This document shows positions 1 to 9,673 of a stretch of 64,000 bases of DNA, piece after piece (within the stretch, counting starts at the first letter, position 1; each line of letters begins with the position of its first letter). Under the pieces are notes generated by a model that saw only the letters and a list, made by a program, of their open reading frames with translations, was not told the origin of the DNA and searched no databases. The position numbers were made by a program, and so were the translations under genes. The stretch covers positions 14,572,710 to 14,636,709 of the forward strand of contig OX459097.1 in NCBI GenBank assembly GCA_949775045.1. Direction: 5' to 3'. The stretch comes from Metridium senile (taxonomy: Eukaryota; Cnidaria; Anthozoa; Actiniaria; Metridiidae).

Positions 1-930
1 TATACTTACTAAAGTATTCTATTACAATACCAGTATTATTATCAGTTATTGACCACAGATCGTGATTTCGGGAACATGAATAATCGGTTGATGGTTGAAG
101 TGTACAAGAAATGAAATTTACAAGTTTTGATTCACTTATGCAAATCTATTAAATAGAATTTATAATTAAATTCCAAGAAATAAATCGATTTTCTAGCATT
201 AATAGGAACGCATCAGCTAGTTTGGCTGTAAATAGTTCATATCGTAACCCCTATAGTATTAAAAAGGGTTAGGCTAGTACTCTTCTGTTGTGTTAGCTTC
301 TATAGCTATTTTGGGCTTGTGTTTATAAATTAGATTTCTGTTATAAACTGATATCTATTATTAGATTTTCATGCAGGGTATTGGTGTTAGCTCTGATTGT
401 CTGCCAAAACAAAAGTTGTTTTTCACCTGATTCCAGAGATTTGAGTGTAAAATCGAGCCTCTGTGAACATAGTTAAATTGCGTTTTTTATTTTGTTATGC
501 TTCGATTTAAAAACAAAAAGTCACAGGCTTTTAAATCACAAAGAATCAGTAACTGTCACTTCGTTTATTGTCACTTTTATTTGTTTAAAATATTTTTAAG
601 ACAAGCATGTATACTAGTAAATACTGTCGTTAACTTAACTGATTGAAGTTTGTAATAAACTTGCACAATAAAGATTTATTAAACCAATCAAACTGAATTG
701 TTCCCACGACTACACGGAGTGAAATCTACATGGCCTGTCAATTGCAAGCCGCCGTCAGTAGACCCCGCGCGTTTCATACAATAGTATAAAGTAGTGATTT
801 TATCTTGTTTTCATGTATCGATTATATTATATTGTTATTATTAGTATATGTGTACATTTTTTTAATCTAAAATAAGAAAAAGTCTCACAAATACTCTGAA
901 ATTTATCTCACGGACTGACGCAACAAAAAC
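1..930. other. AT-rich stretch with no supported gene
   Basis: No ORF with recognisable motifs, no tRNA-like box pair and no clear inverted repeat was found here. The sequence flanks the 3' end of the transposase ORF at 934-2016 and may include part of that element, but I could not match terminal inverted repeats between the two sides by eye. Confidence 0.5.
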
Positions 931-933
931 TGC

Positions 934-2016
934 CTAAACATTGATATATTGAGCGTGTTTTATAAATCCAACACAGTCGTCCACAGTTATTTCTTCTAGA
1001 CATGCATAGATGCCATCATGGACACTTCTTGCGAATACTTCTCTGATTTCCTCTCTAACAGCAATCTTTTTTAGTTTGTTGAATGCTAATTCAATTGGGT
1101 TGAGTTCAGGGCTGTATGTCGGTAAGTAAACAACTTCAACTCCGATACTATCTAACCACTCTCCAAGTGCGTAACCTGCTTCGTTGTGGTGGATTGGACA
1201 GTTATCTAGTATAACATGGTCACCATACTGCAGAATTGGCTCGCCATTAGGCATCAAGTTATTACTTGCCTCCCCGAAGAAGTTTAAAAATGTCATTGCG
1301 TCTGACGCACCATTTTCAGTGTTTGCGTACAAGAGCCCCTCCATTCCAATAAGCATATTCAACGTTATATTTGGCGAGGTTAGGAATTTTCCAATCTCCA
1401 CACAGGTAGTATTTACAGGTGAATGTCCATAATTCGGTTTACCTACTCCACTATGCAGAGCAAAACCTGATTCGTCAAAAAACTTCAGCTTATAAGGGTC
1501 GACACCGTGAATATAATTCAAGAAGTCTTGACAGTAGTCAACATTGTCAGGGTGAAATTTCTCACATTTAAAACTTGCCATTCTTTTAAATGTCCATTTT
1601 TCTCCATTCAGCCTTGATTGAACTGCGCGACTGATCGCAGAAACCGATGTCCCGGAAGGTATGTTGCAATGAGCGTCTACAGCTTCAAGGATCTTAGAAT
1701 AAGGCATTGATGGCTTTGCGCTCTTTAAGGCTTCGATAAATTCTAGATCCTGGTTCTGAAGATGGGGAGGATTGTTGCAACCTCTACGTTGTGGCGAAAT
1801 CGAACCTTCTTTGCAACATTTCTTCCAGAGTTTCGATACAAAAGACTGACTCAATTTGAAGTGATTGCCAACTGCACTCATAGAACCTGGAAAATACCCT
1901 GTTAGCAAATCGCCGCCATTTGCCACAATGTGATCAATAATTAGACAGCGTAAAGAATTGTCAACAGCTTGACCTGAAACTAGAGTTCTTCCTTTTTTAG
2001 ACACAAAACAACTCAT
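934..2016 (-). CDS. Tc1/mariner-superfamily DDE transposase, intact ORF
   Basis: A 360-residue uninterrupted ORF. The first ~135 residues look like a paired-type double helix-turn-helix DNA-binding region. The rest is a DDE_3-type RNase H catalytic core. The likely catalytic residues are D181 (in FFDESG), D271 (in VILDNCPIHH) and E309 (in SPELNPIE). There are 37 residues between the last two, hence a DD37E spacing rather than the DD34E of classical Tc1. Such enzymes cut and paste DNA at TA targets by binding terminal inverted repeats. The ORF has no stop or frameshift, so the copy is young, recently active or under selection. I could not find convincing terminal inverted repeats, so the element ends are undefined. 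A domesticated transposase is the main alternative. The start chosen is the first Met (MSCFVSKK). Confidence 0.9.
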   Translation of the reverse strand: MSCFVSKKGRTLVSGQAVDNSLRCLIIDHIVANGGDLLTGYFPGSMSAVGNHFKLSQSFVSKLWKKCCKEGSISPQRRGCNNPPHLQNQDLEFIEALKSAKPSMPYSKILEAVDAHCNIPSGTSVSAISRAVQSRLNGEKWTFKRMASFKCEKFHPDNVDYCQDFLNYIHGVDPYKLKFFDESGFALHSGVGKPNYGHSPVNTTCVEIGKFLTSPNITLNMLIGMEGLLYANTENGASDAMTFLNFFGEASNNLMPNGEPILQYGDHVILDNCPIHHNEAGYALGEWLDSIGVEVVYLPTYSPELNPIELAFNKLKKIAVREEIREVFARSVHDGIYACLEEITVDDCVGFIKHAQYINV

Positions 2017-2522
2017 TTGGATTCAGTTTCGCTTTATGTAGCGGATGTTTATAAACAGTGTCCATCGACCAAGCAAACCGATCACATGATGTAAAAAACT
2101 TGTCCACGTGGTACAGCATTGAGATCACGTGGTTGATTTGAGACACACCGGCCGTTATCATAACAGACGCCTAGAGATCGTCAAAAAAATCACAACTAAC
2201 TCGCTCAACTGGGAAGAGTAGTAAGCCTTTGGGCTCTTGGGGGGAGGGGACGGGATGAAATGTCAACATTTTGTAACACAGGCATCCCGGTACATAGAAA
2301 TATCGAGCAGATTCAAACAAGCCCAAAAATCACACACATTTTTTTCTTTTTGTGAACTGGGAAAATAGGATTTTATGCACTGGTCATCAATCAAATAAAA
2401 CACACATGGCAATAATATTTTAGAAAAACACAATTTAAGAGTTGACTTTTAATGATATATAAAAAACTACTGAAATGATACGTTGGGTGTAAACAACAAA
2501 ATAAACATATAGTCATTGTCAA

Positions 2523-2772
2523 AAATGTTGTCCTGTGAAAAAAGACTTAAAGACCAAAAGAAGTATCATCTGATGATTTGTATATTTGTTTTAAACGATA
2601 TAAATTCTGGTTTCAAACTCTATAATGAGTAACAGTGAACAGAGAATAATAATTATGAACTCTACTTATACAATAATTTCTGGTATCGAGTATTTAGGGC
2701 GAGTATATATAAGGTCTGACATGACATTTCTTTTGGTCTAAATGACTTTTTTGGTGGACAACATCAATAACA
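2523..2772. mobile_element. MITE with ~40 bp inverted ends
   Basis: The left end (AATGTTGTCCTGTG...) and the reverse complement of the right end (GATGTTGTCCACC...) match over about 40 bases, including the internal block AGACCAAAAGAA. The element is 250 bp and has no coding capacity. Confidence 0.6.
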
Positions 2773-3329
2773 TTGTCTGTATAAGAGAGAAAAATAATAA
2801 TAAAGCACTTTATTTCAATAGGGTAACTAGAATTACACAAGTAATTTTCATCTAGGCCCTTGGCGTGACTTGATCCACGCTTTCAGCATAGTCAGTAGTC
2901 CAACGGCAATAGCTTTTAACAAGACCCTGGCTCCCAAGGATCCACTACCATCCAGGTATCCCAGTTTACCCTGCCAACAGGGTCTAGTTTTCACTAAGTT
3001 GCAGTTATTTCAAAACTCAACTTCAACAATTATTTTCAAGCGTTTAGAGTGCTCTCTTGATCACAAAGCAATGTATGTCGTTATTGACGCACGTAAGACA
3101 TAGTACCATACTTGAGTTATACTCTTCCGTTTGAACTTGACATTATTACTTACACAAATTAACATTCTACTCCTACACACGCATCTGTATACTTTTCATT
3201 AAATCAACTACTTTTCCGGTCCTTGCTTTGCGCCGAGCCGCAACGACGAAGTTTCAAGCGGCGGCGCAGGGAACTGTGAACTATTAACGTAATTATATTG
3301 TGGTTTTCACTTTCAACTTCTCTCCTTTC

Positions 3330-3478
3330 CGTGTAGCTTTAAGTATAGCTTTAAATACCCGTAAAGCGGAGCACTGATGGAGAGAGGGGAGTAAAATGAG
3401 CACCGTCGGCCTCAAGTTTATCAGTCTACGACTGTCACGAGATACCAACGTTAAATAAGGTTACTTTACTTTACTTTA
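3330..3478 (+). mobile_element. 5'-truncated tRNA-derived SINE, family 3
   Basis: This matches the 3' body of the SINE at 26690-26890, read there on the minus strand. Shared blocks include AGCTTTAAATACCCGTAAA, GATGGAGAGAGGG and GCACCGTCGGC. The tail is a TTTAC pentamer run that ends directly before the ATG of the leucine-rich-repeat exon at 3480. The tRNA-like head is missing. Confidence 0.7.
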
Positions 3479-3479
3479 G

Positions 3480-3664
3480 ATGGCCGGCCAACTGGTTTGG
3501 ATTATTCTACTCGCAATCAAGTTTAGCCTGATTGAAGCTTCCAACTGGACGCAGTGTAGCGCAATATGTGACTGCACGATGGATACTTTTGGTCACAGAC
3601 ACGCTAGATGTGACGTGAAGTCACTAGAAGAATTGAAGATGGTCCCTAAAGATCTGTATTCACT
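3480..3664 (+). CDS. LRR receptor-like protein, exon 1 (signal peptide and LRRNT cap)
   Basis: The exon encodes an ATG, a hydrophobic signal peptide (about residues 3-20, LVWIILLAIKFSLIEA) and a cysteine cluster C26-x3-C30-x-C32-x11-C44. That cluster is followed by L..VPKDLYSL, the usual form of an N-terminal leucine-rich-repeat cap. It ends in phase 2 at a consensus donor (CACT|GTAAGT). The protein should be secreted or a cell-surface receptor. The next exon at 4113-4184 fits in phase. I could not find later exons, so the gene is incomplete here, either truncated or continuing with exons I did not recognise. LGR-type (glycoprotein-hormone-receptor-like) is a plausible class because of the exon style, but other LRR receptors remain possible. 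Confidence 0.7.
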
Positions 3665-4112
3665 GTAAGTACTACGTGTTACGATGTACACAATATAGCT
3701 TTACCGTAATTTTAGATTGACTTGCTACAATCATGTTCAAAATTGTTGTGACATTGTAACATTTTTAAAAAGTTTAAAAACCGGACAAAATCTACAAAGT
3801 TGCTTTGGAAAACTATTCTATCGTGGTCTCTAATACATAGAGTAAGCCCAAATGCCACTAGCGCAAATACAAGAGGGCCATATCTCCTATCCCCCCTCCC
3901 TTTGTAATAGCTCGACTGATTCACAAAGTGCTTAGAAGAATATGTGTCCTCATCCTTAATATTCAATGTTCAACTAGTCCCCACCCCCTCCCTACACAAC
4001 CACAATTATCTTGTTTGTAAGTGTCTAAAAGAATATCAGTATCCCAATAGACTGAATGCCAATTCCAAACGAGTAATCTGTGTAACTAATAGGTCACATT
4101 ATTTGATAACAG

Positions 4113-4184
4113 ATCTATCCAGGACAGCAAAATACCAAGGATTGGCGAACTTTCATTCAAAGGACTTGACAGTCTGCATAAGCT
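4113..4184 (+). CDS. LRR receptor-like protein, exon 2 (one 24-residue repeat)
   Basis: This is a 72-base exon bounded by ...AACAG| and |GTGAGT. Spliced to exon 1 in phase 2 it continues YSL with LSIQDSKIPRIGELSF and GLDSLHKL, a leucine-rich repeat of exactly 24 residues. One-repeat exons of 72 nt in phase 2 are typical of LGR-type receptors (family knowledge). It is too short for ordinary ORF calling and was found by looking for a phase-compatible exon after exon 1. Confidence 0.65.
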
Positions 4185-4359
4185 GTGAGTATCTTGTAGT
4201 ATAAATACCAGCAATAGATAAATTACTCAATGTCTGAGTTATTTAAAAATAATATTTCCTGTAAGCGCTAGGTATCAATTACAAACCTTGATCTGTCGTA
4301 TTTTTGCCTTTATAATATAACTTTCCTAAAAGCTCACTAAACCAAACTTAGGGGCCAAC

Positions 4360-5040
4360 CATTCAACTTTTCTACCTCGTACTGAACGTATTATTCCAAG
4401 TAAACACATAATCATAATACGCTCAAACGGTCTCAAACACTGAACCCAACTTCCTAAAATTTTAAATAGAATGTTAAACATCTTGCAAGAATGCGCATAT
4501 GTCCTACGGTATTTCTACTTCATACGGAACGTATTATTCCAAGTTAACACAAAATATTGATTAAATAGTTTGATTTGCTCTAGTTCTGCCATTGTATAAT
4601 ATCATTTTTTAACGCTCAAACACTGAACCCAACTTTCTAAAATTTTAAATAGATTGCTAAACATCTTGTTAATCCTACTTCATACTGAACGTAGGCCCGT
4701 GCAAACGCACGCAACATTGTTGCGCCAACATGATTGCTTCAACATGTTGGGCCCGTTAAGCCCCGGTTAAACGGGCCCAACATGTTGGACCAACATTGTT
4801 GCGATACGGTTTGTCGAACACGAGAACAAAAGAAATGTTGGATGATGTTTCATCAAACATCATCCAACAGGGTGATTAAACGGGCCCAACATGTTGGAGC
4901 AACCATGTTGGTCCAACATGTTGGGCCCGTTTAAACAGGCCTTTATTCTAAGTTAACACAACGTATTTAGATAAAACAAAGTATTTATCAAAAACCTTGA
5001 TTTGTTCTAGATCCTTCTTCATACTGAACGTATTAATGCT
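4360..5040. repeat. Degenerate tandem repeat, unit roughly 160-180 bp
   Basis: The phrase ACTGAACGTATTATTCCAAG and related forms (CATACTGAACGTA, CTCAAACACTGAACCCAACTT, TAAAATTTTAAATAGA) recur several times. A MITE at 4693-4942 interrupts one unit. Confidence 0.6.
4693..4942. mobile_element. MITE built from CAACATGTTG palindromes
   Basis: The inner part repeats GGGCCCAACATGTTGG in both orientations, and the ends read GGCCCGTGCAAAC and GTTTAAACAGGCC. It sits inside the phrase CGTA/TTATTC of the surrounding tandem repeat, so the neighbouring units show the empty site. Related termini (GGCCCGGGCAAA) occur at 32455 and 56016. Confidence 0.6.
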
Positions 5041-5204
5041 AATTATAATCTAGCTTTGGTAATTATAATCTAGTGGATTAGCTGAGTGTGCTCTCTCTAG
5101 GAAAAGAATAAGGTGGATAAGCGTACAAGATATGTACTTGACACTTCCTGATACTGATCCAAGTGTTTATCACATCTAATGAAAAACTAGAAAGCATTGT
5201 TAAG

Positions 5205-5400
5205 GCCGGTTCACACAGGCGGTTTTTGCAGCGATTTGAGATGCGATTTTTACGGCGATGCAAATTGGAAACACCGGCGACTTTACTGCGATTTTGGAAA
5301 TTCACATCGCCGCAATTAATATCGCTGGTGTTTTGAATATGTTCAAATTATACTGCGATTCAGTTGCGATTTATTTCAGAAAACTGCGAAAATTAGTGAC
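5205..5400. repeat. Dispersed repeat fragment (GCGATTT-rich)
   Basis: The stretch begins GGCCGGTTCACACAGG and contains recurring GCGATTT/GCGATTCAG phrases. This style suggests one end of a short DNA element. No partner end was located, and an ORF across it has no recognisable protein. Confidence 0.3.
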
Positions 5401-5576
5401 ATCGATGACGATGAAGAAGTTAATAATAACTATAAGGCCAGGTGATCTCGCTTCGAAGCGCGCAAAGGATTGTTTGTCAAAACGAATAGTTCCAAAATGG
5501 CGCTTCGAGACAGAAACAATTTCGGTTACTTTTAGGCATTTGCGTTTCGTATTTATTCTTTTTATCCCTGATAGAG

Positions 5577-6976
5577 TAGCCTGCGTTACATCCGGTTTAT
5601 TCCCCGTAATAACCGTCTGCGAAATAACGAACATATTCGTGTTCTGAGACCCCCAGCGAATAGCAGGAAAATATATAATAGATGCTGATTGGCTGTTAAC
5701 CTTTCAAATTCTAACGAGTCCTCCCATTGGTTCGATTACTCGCCTCAGTCTTTCCAGTTTACAAATCTAACATGGCGTCGAACCATTCTCGTACCCAGAT
5801 TTTTCTCAGCTTTCTAACGAAAGGTCGTAGGCTCTGGGAAACCTTATAATATCAAGTGATCTGATTGGCTGAGTGGTATAACAATAGCAATGGTCTAAAT
5901 CGGTATATCCACAGGTAGCCCAAGCTCACTATTTATAAGAGAATATAAGGCGACTTTTAAAACTTCGAAGTTTTTCAACGAAATATTAATACAATTCAAT
6001 AAAAACTTTCAGTGTAATTTTCAGTTATTATTTAATTAAGTATCTGTGAAGATTTCAAGCGATTTGGGTTAAAATAAAACAAGTACAGTTACGGCTATTT
6101 TTAAATTCGCCTAACTCACTGTGCCGGGAAGGTTGCAGCTTCGGAGAATTTAAGACACGTGTCAACATTCTTTACAGGCTCATAAATCCTTTCTTTTTTA
6201 AGTTTATAGAATTCTGATCCAAGATTGTTATTCTACGGTAATATTTCCTTATCCATGCCTAATTTTACCGTTCAAATGCACTTCTTTAACCATTAAAATC
6301 AATTCATAAAACATCTATAAATAGTTTGCAAATTCAAGCGTGCCAAGGCTCGTACAGAAGATGATGAATATTAATTAAGTTGGCGTCGATGCGATGTGCT
6401 CATTCGTTCGTTCATTCTCGTGCCCAGGGCACCTCGGTCGATGGCGCATGCGCTCTGTCGACGCTGTCACAACAATTCTGGCTTTCGGTTGTAGGGTTTC
6501 CCAGAGCCTACGATCTGCCAGAAAGCTGAGTAGGGTCTGGGTACGAGAATGGGCGTCCAACGAAAAGAATGTTTATATAGTAAAAGCTTGTGAAAAGCGA
6601 TAAATCAGTGACTTACCAAAGCCTGTAGGTAAATTGACAAACACATCTCCTTTCTCAAAGAAGGCTTTGACGGTTTTTTCTGTTCCGGCAATTAACTGTC
6701 GACTTCAAACACATTTGATGCAACGCGGAAACATTCATTCCACACGCTTTCACTATAAAAATTCTTTTCGTTCGACGCCATGTTAGATTGTAAACGGGAA
6801 AGACTGAGGCGAGTAATCGAACCAATGGGAGGACTCGTTAGAATTTGAAAGGTTAACAGCCAATCAGCATCTATTATATATTTTCCTGCTATTCGCTGGG
6901 GGTCTCAGAACACGAATATGTTCGTTATTTCGCAGACGGTTATTACGGGGAATAAACCGGATGTAACGCAGGCTAT
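5577..6976. mobile_element. 1.4 kb element with ~200 bp inverted repeats
   Basis: The segment from GTAGCCTGCGTTACATCC (5577) to CTAACATGGCGTCGAAC (about 5785) reappears inverted at about 6775-6976 with few differences. A second inverted pair (CTCGTACCCAGA...GGGAAACC) lies further in, at about 5785-5850 and 6476-6560. The interior carries a helicase-like remnant on the minus strand. It looks like a foldback-type or deleted autonomous DNA transposon. The family is not assigned. Confidence 0.7.
6600..6783 (-). pseudogene. RecQ-like helicase N-terminal fragment, frameshifted
   Basis: The minus strand opens with ATG (MASNEKNFY...) at 6783 and meets a stop about 30 codons later. In the neighbouring frame it encodes FFEKGDVFVNLPTGFGKS followed by LIY, which is helicase motif I (Walker A, GxGKS) in the form common in RecQ-like helicases of invertebrate mobile elements (recollection). 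The frame change and the loss of all later motifs mark it as a dead fragment. It lies between the inverted repeats of the 5577-6976 element and probably came with it. Confidence 0.6.
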
Positions 6977-6999
6977 GATAGAGCAGAAGTGAACGTTTA

Positions 7000-7625
7000 T
7001 TATAGACATTTTTTTCTCTGTGCCATTATTTTAAATTATGTTTGATCTTGCCTAAAAAGACATTAGGAGACGAAAAACAGGCCGATTTCCCGGAATAACG
7101 ATGAAAATACGTCAGAATTCAAAAATGCAAGCGGGATTTTGGGGTTCCTGTGTTGTCTTGAAACCCGCGAAAAAGGCCTACTTCCTTTTTGCTCGTCCAT
7201 TCAACCAAGGAAGCCAAAAACCCGATTTTCCCTCAAAACCCAAAAGAAACGCCTGTTTTTCAGGCTAATCAATATGTGAAAACCATTATAATTGTATTTC
7301 CGGTAGATCTAGTAGGTCAGAATAGCCGTCATTCATCTTTTTGATAAAACAGAGACAATAAATTTACAACTGACAAAAATTGTGATGATCTCGGGACTGC
7401 AAATGACGAGATTTGAACACAAATAGGTTTTGAGCTTTTTTTTAAAAAAAATAGAGTTTGAGCTTAAAAATCGTCAAAGTCTAAATATAGACATTTTTTT
7501 CTCTGTGCCATTATTTTAAATTATGTTTGATCTTGCCTAAAAAAGACATTAGGAAACGAAAAGCAGGCCGATTTCCCGGAATAACTATGAAAATACGTCA
7601 GAATTCAAAAATGCAAGCGGGATGG
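7000..7625. repeat. Pair of ~137 bp direct repeats
   Basis: The block starting ATAGACATTTTTTTCTCTG and ending AAAATGCAAGCGGGAT occurs at about 7002-7138 and 7488-7625 in the same orientation with only a few differences. The spacer contains GAAACCCGCG and other AT-rich repeat sequence. No coding was seen. Confidence 0.75.
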
Positions 7626-7652
7626 GCGTTTACCGTATATCCACGGGGAAGT

Positions 7653-7660
7653 TGACGTCA
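7653..7660 (+). promoter_or_regulatory. CRE-like palindrome in the HAD gene promoter
   Basis: The perfect 8-mer TGACGTCA lies about 100 bases before the ATG of the HAD gene at 7759. Full CRE sites bind CREB/ATF bZIP factors and often lie close to transcription starts. The site is seen; its use is inference. Confidence 0.4.
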
Positions 7661-7758
7661 CATGTTTGAAATCATAAACCGCTGTTCAAACCAATCGCTG
7701 TCTCACACATGATATAATCAACAAATAAGTCGCTATGTAAGTTAGTTTACCTTGTAAA

Positions 7759-8092
7759 ATGGACAAATATACTCGCATTGTACAGAACCTACTTGCTTCA
7801 GGCATTAGATTGGTAGCTGTGGATTTTGATTTAACTATTTTGAACGTTCATACCCGTGGTTTTTGGCAGTTTACGAGCAAAATGCTCGCGACTCGTGTTC
7901 GTCCTTGTTTTCAGCAGTTCTTGACGGTGGCAGTCAACTCAGAATTACATGTAGCTGTTGTAACTCAGTCTCCACAAGTTTCCTTGATTCAAGAAGTTTT
8001 AGAACAGACTTTACCGGACTGTGACACGGGTAGGATTGTAATTCGAGGCGCTGATGGGTCGTGGAAAATGTTGAAAGGAGTCAGCAAGGAAG
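7759..8092 (+). CDS. HAD-superfamily hydrolase-like protein, exon 1
   Basis: The exon encodes MDKYTRIVQN through ...LKGVSKE plus one base. Residues 21-25 read VDFDLT, which is HAD motif I with nucleophile D22 and acid D24. T69 in VVTQSP fits motif II. The ORF runs on past a splice donor (GGAAG|GTAGGA), after which the translation loses sense, so I end the exon at 8092 in phase 1. Exon 2 at 14451 supplies motifs III/IV. Together they give a compact 173-residue, capless-type HAD protein, probably a small-molecule or protein phosphatase. No substrate can be deduced. A CRE-like site lies just upstream. Confidence 0.8.
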
Positions 8093-8862
8093 GTAGGACT
8101 TGCATGCTCGCAACAATGTCATTTTGTTTGCACGAAATCTCTGGAATGCAATCGTTTATTTGCTTCGACTGTGATATTTCTTTATAGTAGATGTAGAATT
8201 ATCTTGTATTAAGTCTTTGAAACACGTTACAAACATATTTGGAGTCAAATTAGATCAAATTAATCCAGCAACGAAGTATTAATTAAATATAGTAAACTAA
8301 TAAATAATGAAAATGTTTTTTGTAAGATTATGGTGCTCATTTGATACTTCCTGAAGTTCGTTTAAACTCTATAATATTTCAAGTTCTTAGCCAAAGAATA
8401 AATCATGCAAAGTGATTCACCTTTGAAGCAAAAACTTAATCGTAAATCATTATAGTTACAACTTAATGTTTCTGGCTGTCGACCAATAAAATTATAACTT
8501 ATAGTCAACCTAAATATCATGGGTTATCTCAGTTTTCTAATATTTTAAGAGAACATACATTTTCTCACGGATATTAATATTGGTCAAGGTCATAATAAAT
8601 AAAATACTCTTGTAAAAATGTAAACATGTTTGAAACGCACTGATGAATTCTTTGTAAAAAATAAACACATATCGACCTTTGTCTGAACTTTACAATTTCA
8701 ATGAATTAATTAGCCATAACATAGAAAATGTTTATATTAAACATTATAATTATATTATATTTCACGCTTGAGTAAATTAGATTGAAATCAGAATTTGTTA
8801 TTATAATGTTTAATATGTACAATACAAAGTGTACATTTTTCGACTAAAATATTTATGTGTAA

Positions 8863-9053
8863 CAGGTTCCCATTTAAATCTGTACTTATGCAAATTGTGT
8901 TGATGTGTGCTAAACACACAGATCAACCAATCAGAGTATATTATTTCTGAAGTGAACTTCTCTGATTGGTTGATCTGTGTGTTTAGCACACATCAACAAA
9001 ATTTGCATAAGTACAGATTTAAATGGGAAAGTACAGATTTAAATGGGAACCTG
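8863..9053. mobile_element. Near-perfect palindromic MITE
   Basis: Arms of about 80 bases (CAGGTTCCCATTTAAATC..., CTAAACACACAGATCAACC...) face each other across a short centre near 8945. The right arm carries an extra tandem copy of GTACAGATTTAAATGGGA. It lies in the intron of the HAD gene. Confidence 0.8.
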
Positions 9054-9673
9054 TTGTGTGTACATCATGTAGGTAATAATGCTTCTAGCTAAGGCCAAGT
9101 AAAAAAAATCAAATGTTTATCATCCCCGCCCGCTTCATTTTTTGGGGCCGCCTGATTTTTTTTTTACTATTTACTATTTGAAAAATCGGAGCGAACAACA
9201 AGCAACAGGCGTTACTTTTGCTTCGTACCCAGTTTCCCTCAATGTTTACAAATAATATTTTTTACTTCAGCATGGTATTTGTCTGCGTTTTGATACGCAC
9301 TCAGTCTAGAATTTTTACCACACAGCTCTTTTTTTACAAAAACCACATTGAGGATACTGTTTTCAGTTTAGTTTTTGTTAATGATAAGATGACGTGTGAA
9401 TTGCCATGCAATAGAGGTTCCATACTATGCAACATTCAATAATCCACTGTGTTTTTTATGGAAGCGAGGCCGGTTTAATAAATCAAGAAGACTGCTACCC
9501 GTTCTGCAATGTATGCTGCGAAAGGGGATGCGACCCAAAAAAGAAAATAACCAGAGCTTTCAGGCAGGCTAAATCATAAAACGTTTGAGTATTAATTGAA
9601 TACTGAGCCCTATTGAATTTTATATTTCAATTTCAATTTCAATTTTATTTTATTTTGCACACAAAGAAAATAG

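Noticed and set aside
3665..3800. Acceptor TTTTAG at about 3718 as exon 2 of the LRR gene
   Set aside because: The phase fits, but the translation is not LRR-like and the sequence matches the start of the ACAATCATG MITE family; the 72-nt exon at 4113 fits better.
5258..5647. 129-residue ORF
   Set aside because: No motif or homology feel. It crosses a GCGATTT repeat and the arm of a foldback element, and an antisense ORF overlaps it.
6375..6603. ORFs on both strands between the foldback arms
   Set aside because: They have no motif and lie on repeat arms; only the helicase-like segment at 6600-6783 was kept, as a pseudogene.
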